Positions 1-8,528 of a stretch of DNA of 21,237 nucleotides are shown piece after piece. The notes under the pieces are model-generated. The model saw nothing but the letters and a program-made list of their open reading frames with translations, was not told the DNA's origin and ran no database searches. This DNA comes from Oppiella nova (lineage: Eukaryota; Arthropoda; Arachnida; Sarcoptiformes; Oppiidae). Positions within the stretch are counted from its first letter, which is position 1, and the number at the start of each line of letters is the position of its first letter. The stretch covers positions 1 to 21,237 of the forward strand of contig CAJPVJ010000708.1 of NCBI GenBank assembly GCA_905397405.1. The letters run 5' to 3'. A program made the translations under genes and the position numbers.

Positions 1-51
1 AAATAAGTTTAATAAAATAAATTTTACTGTAATACTTTAATGATTATAAAA

Positions 52-1010
52 ATGTTTAATAAATTGCTGAAACAGAATATTCTGTAAGTTTTATATTTAA
101 TGTAATACTAACGAGAGGTCTATGTGTTGGCAATCATATGAAAAATTTTTTCTAAATTATTTATAATTAGCAATAATTGATTACAAAAAAATAAGACTAA
201 TAATTCTAATTATTACATGTTAAGTAAAAATGTTTTATAAAGTATAATCTCTTTCGACAAACGACATGAAAATAATGTCAACACCAAAGCCCTTAAAGAT
301 AGACACGAAGGGACGGGACAACCATTACTGGGTCTATGTGTCCGTCCGTTTGACAGCGGAGTTAAGAAACTGTGGTTTGGTTTGAATGAACAAAGGGTTC
401 AGTTTGCGGGTCAAGTAAACGGCGGATTCATTGTGTGTCGGCATCACATTGGGCTCACGTATGGGTGAGTGTTGTATATGTTTCCAGAAATCAAACCGCA
501 GTATATTTCAATGATTATAAGTTTTCATTGACCCAGTACATTTAATGTAAGGTCAAATTGTACACATGCTTAGTTTAATTTCTGAAACTCGTATGCTTTA
601 CCCAATTTCATGCAAACATATTGTATATTACTGGGGGTTGGTTGCTATAAATTACAAAACGTGTATTTCAACACTGCTTTCAATATTAAAGTCATATAAA
701 AGCTGAGTTGAAATACGCGCTATACTTTATCGTACCCGGCACACACGTTGTCTCTATAACTGTCTATTAATTAATGAACTGGACACAATTGCTAATTTGA
801 CATGCATTTCCCATTGTCAGTGTATTGCCAATCTTAAATCATGACGTCATCACAGATGTGAACGGAGTTCACGTCAATACGGCCAAAGAGTTGATGGATT
901 TGATGAGTACACCGGGAGATCATATACTAACTGTCCACTCGTGTACACCGGAAGACGAAATCTTTGAAATTGCGGTCGACCCTAAACCAAACAATTATGC
1001 GTTTATATGA
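52..1010 (+). CDS. P1: HtrA-like PDZ-only paralog without protease domain
   Basis: Exon 821-1010 is certain by homology to the other copies: it encodes the second half of a PDZ domain (HDVITDVNG core) and ends in TGA after an acceptor CAG. Exon ending at 464 (donor GTGAGT) encodes the linker and the LLGL carboxylate-binding loop. No protease exon lies in front of it. A short first exon, 52-83 (MFNKLLKQNI), ends at a GTAAGT donor; it resembles the first residues of H2 (MFKLLKQTVL). Joined to an acceptor AG at 241-242 it gives join(52..83,243..464,821..1010), 147 residues, with no stop and matching phases. The acceptor has a poor pyrimidine tract, so this start is inference. Alternatively a protease exon lies before the window, or the copy is a relic. 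The PDZ exons themselves are open throughout. Confidence 0.55.
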
Positions 1011-1177
1011 CTTATGAATGCATTTTCATTTGTTTTGAATTTCATATTTTACATTATATTACATTAAAGCATGTGTTCATTGAACACTTCAGATATTTTC
1101 TCAATTTTATGACTGAATTTATTATAAATTAATTTACATCACTTAGGAAACAATGTAATTAATTCAATTATCATATA

Positions 1178-1197
1178 AGTTAGTACTAGTACTAACT
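1178..1197. repeat. 20-bp perfect palindrome
   Basis: A perfect inverted repeat with no spacer, centred on TAGTACTAGTA, lies in the 245-bp AT-rich stretch between P1 and the retrotransposon. It is followed by two copies of TTAACTGG-like sequence. I see no gene in 1011-1256; an ATTAAA near 1064 could serve as the P1 poly(A) signal. Confidence 0.5.
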
Positions 1198-1256
1198 GGC
1201 TTAACTGGTAATTTTCTTTAATAAGTTTTTTAGTTGGCTTTTCAACTATTCCCAAA

Positions 1257-1269
1257 CCTAACCTAACCT
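1257..1269. repeat. Short CCTAA (TTAGG) telomere-type repeat at left edge of LINE
   Basis: Two CCTAA units plus CCT immediately precede the first retrotransposon sequence. The same repeat follows the element's A-rich tail at 3289. The pair marks the insertion target as TTAGG-type telomeric sequence. Confidence 0.75.
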
Positions 1270-1734
1270 CCGGGGAAGGACGCCTTCACCAAACACAGCG
1301 CTTATTCATACAACTCGTTTCCCATAAGTCTCGCAAAGCGCATAATCCGTGAACAAGTTTGGCTGCAATGGGCGTCAGAATGCGAGGACGCGACCCAAAG
1401 TTCCGGGACGCGCTACTGGCTCCCAAACCTCGAGGACGTCAGACGCTTTGTGAAAAAGTCCAACACATCATTCGAGATGACGCAGACACTCACTGGTCAT
1501 GCCTTCGCCAAGAGTTATCTGCACAGATTCAAGATCTGCAACGACGCCAACTGTCCGTGCGATGACGCATCTCCACAAACCATAGAACATCTCTTTAAAG
1601 CGTGCCCTAGATATGCCTATCAACGACATAACTATCTCTGCTATTGTACTCTTAAAAACGAGACGCCTTTCAAAATAGCGTCACACGACGCCAAACTGAC
1701 TAAATGTTTGAGGACTTCGCTTCTGAAGTCATAA
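1270..1734 (+). pseudogene. C-terminal fragment of LINE ORF2 (reverse transcriptase polyprotein)
   Basis: The frame is open from the truncation point to TAA at 1732-1734, 154 residues. It matches the end of Jockey/I/R1-type ORF2 proteins: an AKRIIREQVWLQWASE helix-like segment, a TGHAFAKSYLHRF motif from about residue 75, and a terminal zinc knuckle C95-x-C97-x9-H107-x4-C112. The endonuclease, reverse transcriptase core and most of the protein are missing because the copy is 5'-truncated. No start codon belongs to it here, and no expression is expected from this fragment. Family recognition is by motif memory, not by a search. Confidence 0.8.
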
Positions 1735-3075
1735 GAATTCTCAAAACATTCAACGCATAATTATTAGAAACCAAAACATCAAACACATCAACCGACGCGT
1801 CTGACGCCTGTATCCATTAGCAAGCGTCATAACCTACTCTTCATTATAATTATTCAATTTCTGTAAATAACTTTATATTATGTCGCGCGATGGCGCGCAC
1901 ATCACTTTACAATTGACGCCATAATTTGTGTACGACCCGTTGTGTATATACACGACTGCAATACAAAATCAAGTGTCAGTTGTTGTTTTGCTTTCGTTGT
2001 GTTTACATCACTCGACGCCATATTTGACGCCTTTTTCGACGCTTTCCTCGAAAACACAACAGCACTCTCGACGCTATTCGACGCCATACTGACGCTCACC
2101 AACACAACTATGGCTTCAAAGTCTGGAAAGAACTGCCAGTCATGCGACGCAATTTCGGCCCAAAACAAAGAGTTGACGACTCTCAACAAGGAGCTCATGG
2201 ACACCAATGCCCGCCTCAAAGTTCATCTCGAGTCTCGTGACGCCACACTCGGGGAACGCGACGCCAAGATTAAGCGTCTGGAGCTCAAGTCGGCCCAACT
2301 GCTGGCCGCCCTCCAACACTCACAAGGACTTACCGCCTGCCTCATCGAGTCTTTCTCCGACGCAGACGCGCCGCCACCGTCAAGAAGCAGGGCGTCAAGC
2401 GTCACTTCCGAGACGCTCTCAAGCATAGCGTCGCTTGGATTTCAGTGCCTGACCCTCAGCCGAACCACACCACCAATACTCCCTCAACGCAAGAAGCCCT
2501 CCAACACCAAGGCGTCGGCGACGCCATCTCAACAACAGACGCCAAAACCCGCAAAAAGAGCCGCCTCCCGCTCACCAAAGAAATCTGCGCCTAAGAAGAC
2601 AGTGACGCGTTATCACCAATGCGTCCTGTGCGGGTGGCACGACAGGGCGTCAAACAAGAACGTTCCGCGTCATTTCCACACCAACCACGACAACTACCAC
2701 TACAACATCAAAGAACACGGGAAGAAATTCTTCTATCTCGTGGTTGACGCGCCGCTGGATAATTGGCCAGAATCGACCCCGAAGCCATGGGACGTTATGG
2801 AGTTGCTCGGCGTCAAAGGCATTGACGCCCGTTGGCTAAACACAAAAGAAGCGTCAAGACCCCCGACTGCAACCACACAGAAGACGCCGACGCCGAAGCA
2901 GAAGAAGAGCGTCAAATCAAGGGAATACATCTCGAGTAACAGCGATGATAGCGACAACGAGGAAGAAACACCGGGCGGAGTCAAAAGAGAACCTGACCTC
3001 AGCGCGTCATCCGATTCGGACGCGTAAAGACGCCAATCCGCTGAGAACCTCAACACCGACGCCATATTATGACGC
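1279..3075. repeat. Dispersed GACGC/GCGTC pentamer tiling the LINE
   Basis: By hand I count about 51 occurrences of GACGC on either strand (about 35 plus, 16 minus), roughly one per 35 bp; chance would give three or four. They occur in all three codon phases (GAC-GCC, G-ACG-C, GA-CGC) and also in the untranslated stretches, so amino-acid sequence does not explain them. Many are extended to GACGCC or preceded by T or C. The motif stops at about 3075, before the AT-rich 3' UTR, and I see only about eight copies in the rest of the window. Confidence 0.85.
2110..3027 (+). CDS. LINE-associated ORF: coiled coil, basic linker, C2H2-like zinc finger, acidic tail
   Basis: The chosen ATG (2110) has a good context (ACAACTATGG) and gives 305 residues; the frame stays open upstream to 1942, but that part is low-complexity and covers the GACGC-rich leader. 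Residues about 14-70 are charged and heptad-like, a likely coiled coil. Residues about 120-165 are Ser/Pro/Lys-rich and disordered. C171 and C174 with H188, H190 and H193 form a C2H2-like finger. The tail has a Lys-rich segment followed by a Ser/Asp/Glu-rich end. Such a layout recalls ORF1 nucleic-acid-binding proteins of LINEs, but here it lies downstream of the ORF2 end. It could be an extra 3' ORF of this element or ORF1 of a second, fused element. I do not recognise a named family. Confidence 0.65.
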   Translation: MASKSGKNCQSCDAISAQNKELTTLNKELMDTNARLKVHLESRDATLGERDAKIKRLELKSAQLLAALQHSQGLTACLIESFSDADAPPPSRSRASSVTSETLSSIASLGFQCLTLSRTTPPILPQRKKPSNTKASATPSQQQTPKPAKRAASRSPKKSAPKKTVTRYHQCVLCGWHDRASNKNVPRHFHTNHDNYHYNIKEHGKKFFYLVVDAPLDNWPESTPKPWDVMELLGVKGIDARWLNTKEASRPPTATTQKTPTPKQKKSVKSREYISSNSDDSDNEEETPGGVKREPDLSASSDSDA

Positions 3076-3288
3076 CTTAATCGTCAATATTTTGATTGTT
3101 TTACTTTCTCTTTTTGCTTAAATAACTCATTTATAAAATCAAATTATAAAACTATATTATAATTACTACTATTATTACTATTACAATCATCACTATTTAT
3201 TACTCTTATTTGTACTGTTTTATATGGAATTAAATAAATTTACCTTCAGTAGGGGTCAGTCCCCGTTCTGTTGGCTCAAGGAAAAAAA

Positions 3289-3337
3289 CCTAACCTAACC
3301 TAACCTAACCTAACCTAACCTAACCTAACCTAACCTA
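3289..3337. repeat. Interstitial (CCTAA)n telomere-type array
   Basis: Nine full CCTAA units plus CCTA, perfect, follow the LINE A tail. The complementary TTAGG unit is the ancestral arthropod telomere repeat. The array lies inside a gene cluster, so it is interstitial unless this contig is subtelomeric. The 260 bp between it and H1 are AT-rich and show no gene. Confidence 0.9.
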
Positions 3338-3598
3338 TCTGATCAATAATCCCATCAATAAGTCAATACATACAAGATACATATGTTAGTGTATTTACAA
3401 CACGTCTTACTCGCTAACCCTTATTGCATACAAATTACTTAAAATTATAGATTAATGGAAACAATGGATTAAATAAAATTATATATAAATCCGTTAATTA
3501 TCTCGCGCTAGTAATATCAAATTTCAAAATCGACTCAATATATTTGGAAAACAAATAATCAGTTTAATTGTCATTCAAATCTAAGTACTTCTGAAGTG

Positions 3599-5034
3599 AT
3601 GTATCGGCTAATGAGACAAACGATTAGCAAAACACCGCTAATGATAGCCATTAGCGCGACAATTGGTGTGAATTATTGGCACAAAAGACACACAAAACTG
3701 AACAAACAATTGATGGCAAACATCGATACTCGCCGTAAGTTAAGGCTACGAATAGCTCATATGAAAGACACCGACAAAGCCATCGGTGATGTCTACCATA
3801 AGGCGTGGAGGAAAATTGTATTCTTAAGGTCTTATAAGTTCACGACACCATATAAGACAGTCCATGTCAATGAAGGCATGGGAGTTATCATAACTACTGA
3901 CCCGACATATGTGTTGACCTGCGCTCACTGTATAGACGGTGATGTATCGGCATTTGTCCCCATTTACCGGTTTGCGAAGTGGAAGGGCGAACCTGACCCC
4001 GAACTACCGTTTATTGAGTCGAGGTATTGCGTGGGATATGTCGCTTATATGGAGCGGGAGATAGACTGTGCGCTCATTAGACTGATCGATGACCTGCCGA
4101 AGCGATTTGTGGCCGAGTTCTCGAAACATGGCGTAAAATCAGGCCAACATTTGGTGGGAGTCGGCAATCGGGACATAAACTATTGTATATGCGATGGTGT
4201 TGTCAACGGCGTGGACAGGGATTGCGGGTCCTTTAGTCACGGCAGTTATCATAGTTGTGAGGCTATTGATGATCCGACTAATCGGTATATCATGCATACA
4301 AATCGCACGTATCCGGGCTTTTCTGGGAGTGCAGTGTTTGATATGGAGGGAAAGGTGGTTGGTATGCATACGGGCAGTATAGCACCTTTTAATGAAGGAT
4401 TTGCCGTTCCTTACAACGATTTGATAAAAGGTTTGTAAAGTGTTTTTATGGATTATAACCAGTGATCGCACTATCAGTTTATATAATATGAGATGTTTTT
4501 ATCATTTCTTAAGATTTCATTGAAAGAGGTATTGCTTTCGACGGTCGACACGATAATGAGATGAAAGTCAAAGAGATTGAGGAGAGACACGAAGTGAAGG
4601 GATCACTCGGTATATGTGTCCGTCGGTTAGACCAAAACGCAATCGATAACCGATTTGGTCGTAAGTTTAGAAAACTTATCCCTCTTTTTGTTGGATCTTT
4701 GGGCATCATTGTGTTGGATCAGGTGATGGCCAATCAGATTGGTGACGGGTATATGTTTACGACAATTATTTGCCAATCAATGTATTGAACGACTGTTAGC
4801 TTACTATTCATTTGCCATTTCAGTGAAAACCATCTCATGAGGAATGATGTGATCACTGAAGTGAATGGAAATGAAGTCAATTCAGTGACAATGTTCAGGC
4901 AATTGATTGATACCACCGGTGATATCGTGCTATCTGTCCATCGCTTCAATGCTAACTCTGACGGGTACGAGGGTTTTGAGACTACATTTCTCTTTACAGT
5001 CAAACCTGAGCCCAAGAGCTGTCTTCTCATATGA
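3599..5034 (+). CDS. H1: HtrA2-like serine protease with PDZ domain
   Basis: Join(3599..4430,4514..4748,4824..5034), 425 residues; phases 1 and 2, donors GTTTGT and GTATAT, acceptors TTAAG and TTCAG. The N-terminus is basic and free of acidic residues, with a hydrophobic stretch at about 13-26, suggesting an organelle presequence or membrane anchor as in mitochondrial HtrA2 (inference). The trypsin-fold domain has H110 (TCAH), D156 (EIDCALIRL) and S242 in GFSGSAVF; the usual HtrA motif is GNSGG, so Asn is Phe here. Blocks matching HtrA are DGVVN, GKVVGM and the FAVPYNDL segment. The linker then leads to SLGI, the PDZ carboxylate-binding loop, and NDVITEVNG. HtrA proteases degrade misfolded proteins and are gated by their PDZ. 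The His-Asp spacing (46) is wider than the usual 30 or so. The GTG just before ATG 3599 is not taken as the start. Confidence 0.88.
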
Positions 5035-5534
5035 TTTATAATTGTATTTCAAAACTAATTGATATCTCAATTATTTCATGTAATCGTAAATTTACTGTTA
5101 CTATAATTTTCTAAATACATTTCAATGTGTTATTAATATCTTAAAACTATTGTATTTTATGGATTAAACAAATTCCTATTCATTATTATATATTTATTTT
5201 GATATTGTGTTTTAATAATTTGAATTGGATTTTGAAAACTTGATATTTTGTTTAAAACTAATTTATTTTGTCGAAATTGAGTAGAAAATGGTTTATAAGT
5301 TTCAGTTATGAAGCCTATGAATACACTTTTCATATTATATTCATATAGTAATGAGATAATAGTTATCCTGGGTGAAAATAATCAGTAAATTTGCCAATTG
5401 TTTTAAATTCACTTCAAATTATCGTTCAATTTATTATTTACTCAAGTAAAGTTTTGTTTACAAATTAATAACTTGCTATTAGCAGTTTGATTAGCAAATT
5501 GACATTATTGCAATTTTATTGCAAATATAAATCT
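5035..5534. other. Intergenic, AT-rich, no gene seen
   Basis: This stretch is very AT-rich with stops in all frames. I see no RNA gene, transposon end or tandem repeat. It holds the H1 3' end and presumably the P2 promoter. Confidence 0.6.
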
Positions 5535-6292
5535 ATGAATTTAAATTTCAACTCATATTTTATAATTATTATGAATAATATCATTGAAAATAGTTTTCAT
5601 AAGATTTGCGGCAAACATATCGATGTGTTTATAAGTTTTCGTCAAACTATTCTCATTACTGTCACAAACATATTGATCACAATTATCAATGTTCTCGCAA
5701 AAAGTGGTCATCTCTTGGGTAGGGCTGAGGACATTGAAGTGCGACACAAATGGACGTCCGAGCGATCTCTGGGACTATTTCTCTGCAAGTTTAACACCAA
5801 TGCAAAGGATGTCAGGTTTGATAACTTGGATGCAGAGGACGTGCTCTCGGAGTTATTTGATGGCCGAGTCATTGTTTGGGAACAGGTGTTGGGCAATGGG
5901 ATGGGTGTCGGGTATACTATGCAATTGTACAATATTATTTTGATATACAGTATATCACTATATTATCGCAATGACTGTCCGTTAATTGTCTATATTTTGT
6001 GACTATTATGTAATATTCAATGAATTGAATGACTGTTAACTTGCAATCCATTTGCCATTTCAGTGAAAACCAACTCAAGAGGAATGATGTGATCACTGAA
6101 GTGAATGGGTTTGAAGTAAATTCAGTTAAAGACTTCATAGAGTTTATACAAGACATACATGAAGCTGATCCGGACGAAGAGATTGTGCTAACTGTCCACC
6201 GATGCACTACTGATGCTATGGACGAGAATGATATTGATATGAATTTTGAACTTACAGTCGAATACACAGCGAAAAACTATGAATTTATATGA
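5535..6292 (+). CDS. P2: PDZ-only HtrA paralog with a possible membrane anchor
   Basis: Join(5535..5911,6064..6292), 201 residues; a second ATG at 5571 gives 189. Exon 3 (acceptor TTTCAG) and the end of exon 2 (donor GTATAC, phase 2) match the other copies: VRHKWTSERSLGLFL carries the PDZ binding loop, and RNDVITEVNG the PDZ core. There is no protease exon upstream; the frame instead runs open into a short sequence with a hydrophobic segment (about residues 26-43 from the second ATG, ILITVTNILITIINVLA) preceded by FRQTI, which resembles the RQTISKTP anchor start of H1. This suggests an anchored PDZ protein made by loss of the protease part. Alternatively the hydrophobic ORF is chance AT-rich sequence, and exon 2 begins at the AG before 5729. 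An acidic insert (about EADPDEE) lengthens the PDZ. Confidence 0.6.
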
Positions 6293-6482
6293 TTTATGAA
6301 TGTATTTCCAAATTGATAGATATTTTATTAAATTATTTGCAATAAATATATCGCGCTTACAAAACATTGTGAAATAAACAAAATCCATTTAAATATAAAA
6401 TTGATATTCAAAACAGATTATTCGTTTGATAAGTTATACAGAATAGAGTAAAGTTTAGTAACAAAATGTATAATTTGTAGTA

Positions 6483-7929
6483 ATGTTTAAATTATTAAAA
6501 CAAACTGTTCTCAAAAGTGCACTAATGGTAGGAATTAGTGCGACAATTGGTGTGAATTATTGGCACAAAAGACACACAAAAGTGAGCAAACATTTGATGG
6601 CAAACATCGATACTCGCCGTGAGTTAGGGCTACGAATGGCTCACTTGAAAGACACCGACGAAGCCATAAGAAATATCTACGAGAAGACCTGTATAAGTAT
6701 AGTATACTTACAGTGCTATTCATTTACTGAGCCGAGTATGACGACCATGACCTGCACAGACGGTATAGGCATCGTAACCAATGAGCCGGGATATATAGTG
6801 ACGTGCGCTCACATAATAGACGCCGATTTATCAACGCCTGTAACCATTCAAATGTTTCTCATGGACGGGGAGGATGTGGTAAGACTACCGACGGGTAGAC
6901 TACTAATGGAATACGAAGGATATGTAGCTTATATGGAGCGGGAAATAGACTGTGCACTCATACGACTGGCACCGGTATCTCTGCCGCGCTATATGTCCAC
7001 CACATTCTCGAGTACCGGCGTAAATGTAGGCCAACCCGTGGTGGCTGTGGGCAGTCATGCGATTGCGTACTGTATAAGCAATGGTGTCGTCAATTGTCTG
7101 GACATGGAGTACGGGTCTATAAGTCGTGGGTTTGTTTGGTACTCCGATCAGTTAGATCATCAACGTAATCAGTATATTACGCATACCAGTCCCACATTTG
7201 TAGGCTTTTCCGGAGGTCCAGTGTTTGATACGGACGGACAGGTTGTCGGTATGATTACGAGCGGCGATGAGGACATTACAGAGGGATATGCCGTTCCCTA
7301 CAACCATATGATGAAGGGTTTGTAGTTTTCATTGATTACAACCAGTGATCGCACTATCAGTTCATATAATATGAGATGTTTTTATCGCTTCTTAAGAATT
7401 CATTGAAAGAGGGATTGATTTTGACAAACGACACGATAATGAGATGATATCCAAAGCACTTGAAGAGAGACACGAAGTAACATCTCAACGATCTCTGGGT
7501 ATATGCGTCCGCCCGAAACAATGGGGTCGTTATTCCCGAGCCCTAGTTGTGGATCAAGTGATGGGGAATCGGGTGGTTGTCGGGTATGAGTAGTTTCATA
7601 ACTATCTATATTTATTATGAACAGTATTGCATATATTGAATCACTAAGTCACTAAATGTCTGTAATTTGTGACTGTTATGTATTGAACGACTATTAACTT
7701 AACATCCATTTCCCCTTTCAGTGAAACCCAATTCATTCCGGGAGATGATGTGATCACTGAAGTGAATGGAAATGCCGTCGATTCGGTCGAGAGGTTGAGT
7801 CAATTGATAACTGAGACAAACACTGAAACTGTTGACCTAACTGTCCGTCGCTTTAATGATGATACCGGCGATTACGATACCATTACCCTTATAGTGAAAC
7901 CTGAGCCCAAAACCAGGTTTTTAATATGA
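6483..7929 (+). CDS. H2: HtrA2-like serine protease with PDZ domain
   Basis: Join(6483..7317,7397..7583,7722..7929), 409 residues, phases 1 and 2. Same plan as H1: basic N-terminus with hydrophobic residues about 11-26, H110 (TCAH), D156 (EIDCALIRL), S243 in GFSGGPVF (closest in the array, with H5, to canonical GNSGGPL). The PDZ has RSLGICV and the canonical PGDDVITEVNG. Exon 2 is shorter than in H1 by 48 nt (16 codons), removing residues between the binding loop and the following strand. An AATAAA lies near 8022. It sits 190 bp downstream of P2 on the same strand. All catalytic residues are present, so this is likely an active member. Confidence 0.9.
7338..7396 (+). other. Conserved intron-1 block shared by HtrA copies
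   Basis: The 3' part of intron 1 contains AGTGATCGCACTATCAG followed by TATAATATGAGATGTTTTTA and the acceptor TTAAG. The block is nearly unchanged in H1 (about 4455-4513), here in H2, H3 (about 11350-11404), H4 (about 14087-14141) and H4' (about 20307-20361), although exons around it differ widely. In H5 and H5' only the GAGATGTTTTTATCATTTCTTAAG end remains. It could be a splicing control element or a trace of recent gene conversion. No function is established. Confidence 0.6.
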
Positions 7930-8528
7930 TTTATGACTGCATTTTTAAATAGTTTGATACTATACTAAATTATTTACTGTATTATAGTTTTCTAAGTTTA
8001 GATAAATGAGTTATATTTATAAATAAAATAATTCCTTATGAAATGAATTTATCAGTGCTTTAATTGTTTTACTAAGAAAACAAAATAAATTTATAGTATA
8101 AATTTGACGTAGTTCATAAAATATTAATCAAATAATTTATATTTAAGTTAGTTTGATTTAATTTATACCATGTATATTTAATAATTGAGTCAATAGTGGT
8201 GTGTCTGACTCTGTAGTCGACTTAATACCAGTCAAACTCATTTAATACAATGAATTTTACTCAAATAACTTATAAATAGTTAATAATATTCATTAATCAC
8301 TCAAAAACTAATCATTTTGAAAAAAATTCCTAAACTTTTTTATGATTACAAATCCCCTCATAATTAGTTAGTAATGAGTTTTCCCAGAATATATAGCAAT
8401 GAAACTGCGATACATGTCATAGAGATGAGTGGTTTTGAGTTAAAGTCTCACATTTGTATGCATCGGTCGATGAATTAGTTTGAAACCACATTTCTGCAGC
8501 GAACTGAACATGGCATACAATCTTTCAA
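7930..8528. other. Intergenic; upstream region of the SprT gene
   Basis: AT-rich, without a recognisable gene. The last 240 bp or so (about 8290-8500) match a second block at about 10056-10260, including CTCATAATTAGTTAG and ACATTTGTATG. The match suggests a conserved promoter or a duplicated piece of the SprT locus. Confidence 0.55.

Larger units (their letters stand above)
1270..3288 (+). mobile_element. 5'-truncated non-LTR retrotransposon (LINE) inserted in TTAGG repeats
   Basis: The element begins abruptly inside an ORF2 coding frame at the edge of a CCTAA repeat and ends in a run of seven A's (3282-3288) directly abutting a CCTAA array. 5' truncation, an A tail and a telomeric-repeat target are typical of LINEs. 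Telomere-specific R1-clade elements such as TRAS and SART of insects use this target, though I cannot assign a family from the tail alone. It holds the ORF2 C-terminus (1270-1734), an intervening stretch of about 375 bp, a second ORF (2110-3027) and an AT-rich 3' UTR. Base composition is clearly more GC-rich than the host. A dense GACGC motif runs from 1279 to 3075 across both ORFs and the sequence between them, tying the parts together as one element. Both frames are open, which suggests a young insertion. Confidence 0.75.

Noticed and set aside
1902-2219. Minus-strand frames of about 70-110 codons opposite the LINE ORF (also 2223-2426 and 2733-3065)
   Set aside because: They are antisense shadows of a GC-richer coding region, with Ser/Leu-rich low-complexity translations and no recognisable motif.
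3478-3490. TATATATAAA upstream of H1, and TATAAAA at 6394-6400 upstream of H2, as TATA boxes
   Set aside because: They lie about 110 and 85 bp before the ATGs, which is plausible, but such strings are frequent in this AT-rich DNA and are not shared in position by the other copies.
4139-4471. Antisense frames of about 110-118 codons opposite the HtrA exons (also 10916-11266, 13709-14065, 20395-20745)
   Set aside because: They recur at the same place opposite each homologous protease exon, so they follow from the sense codons. The sense strand has the catalytic motifs and splice signals.
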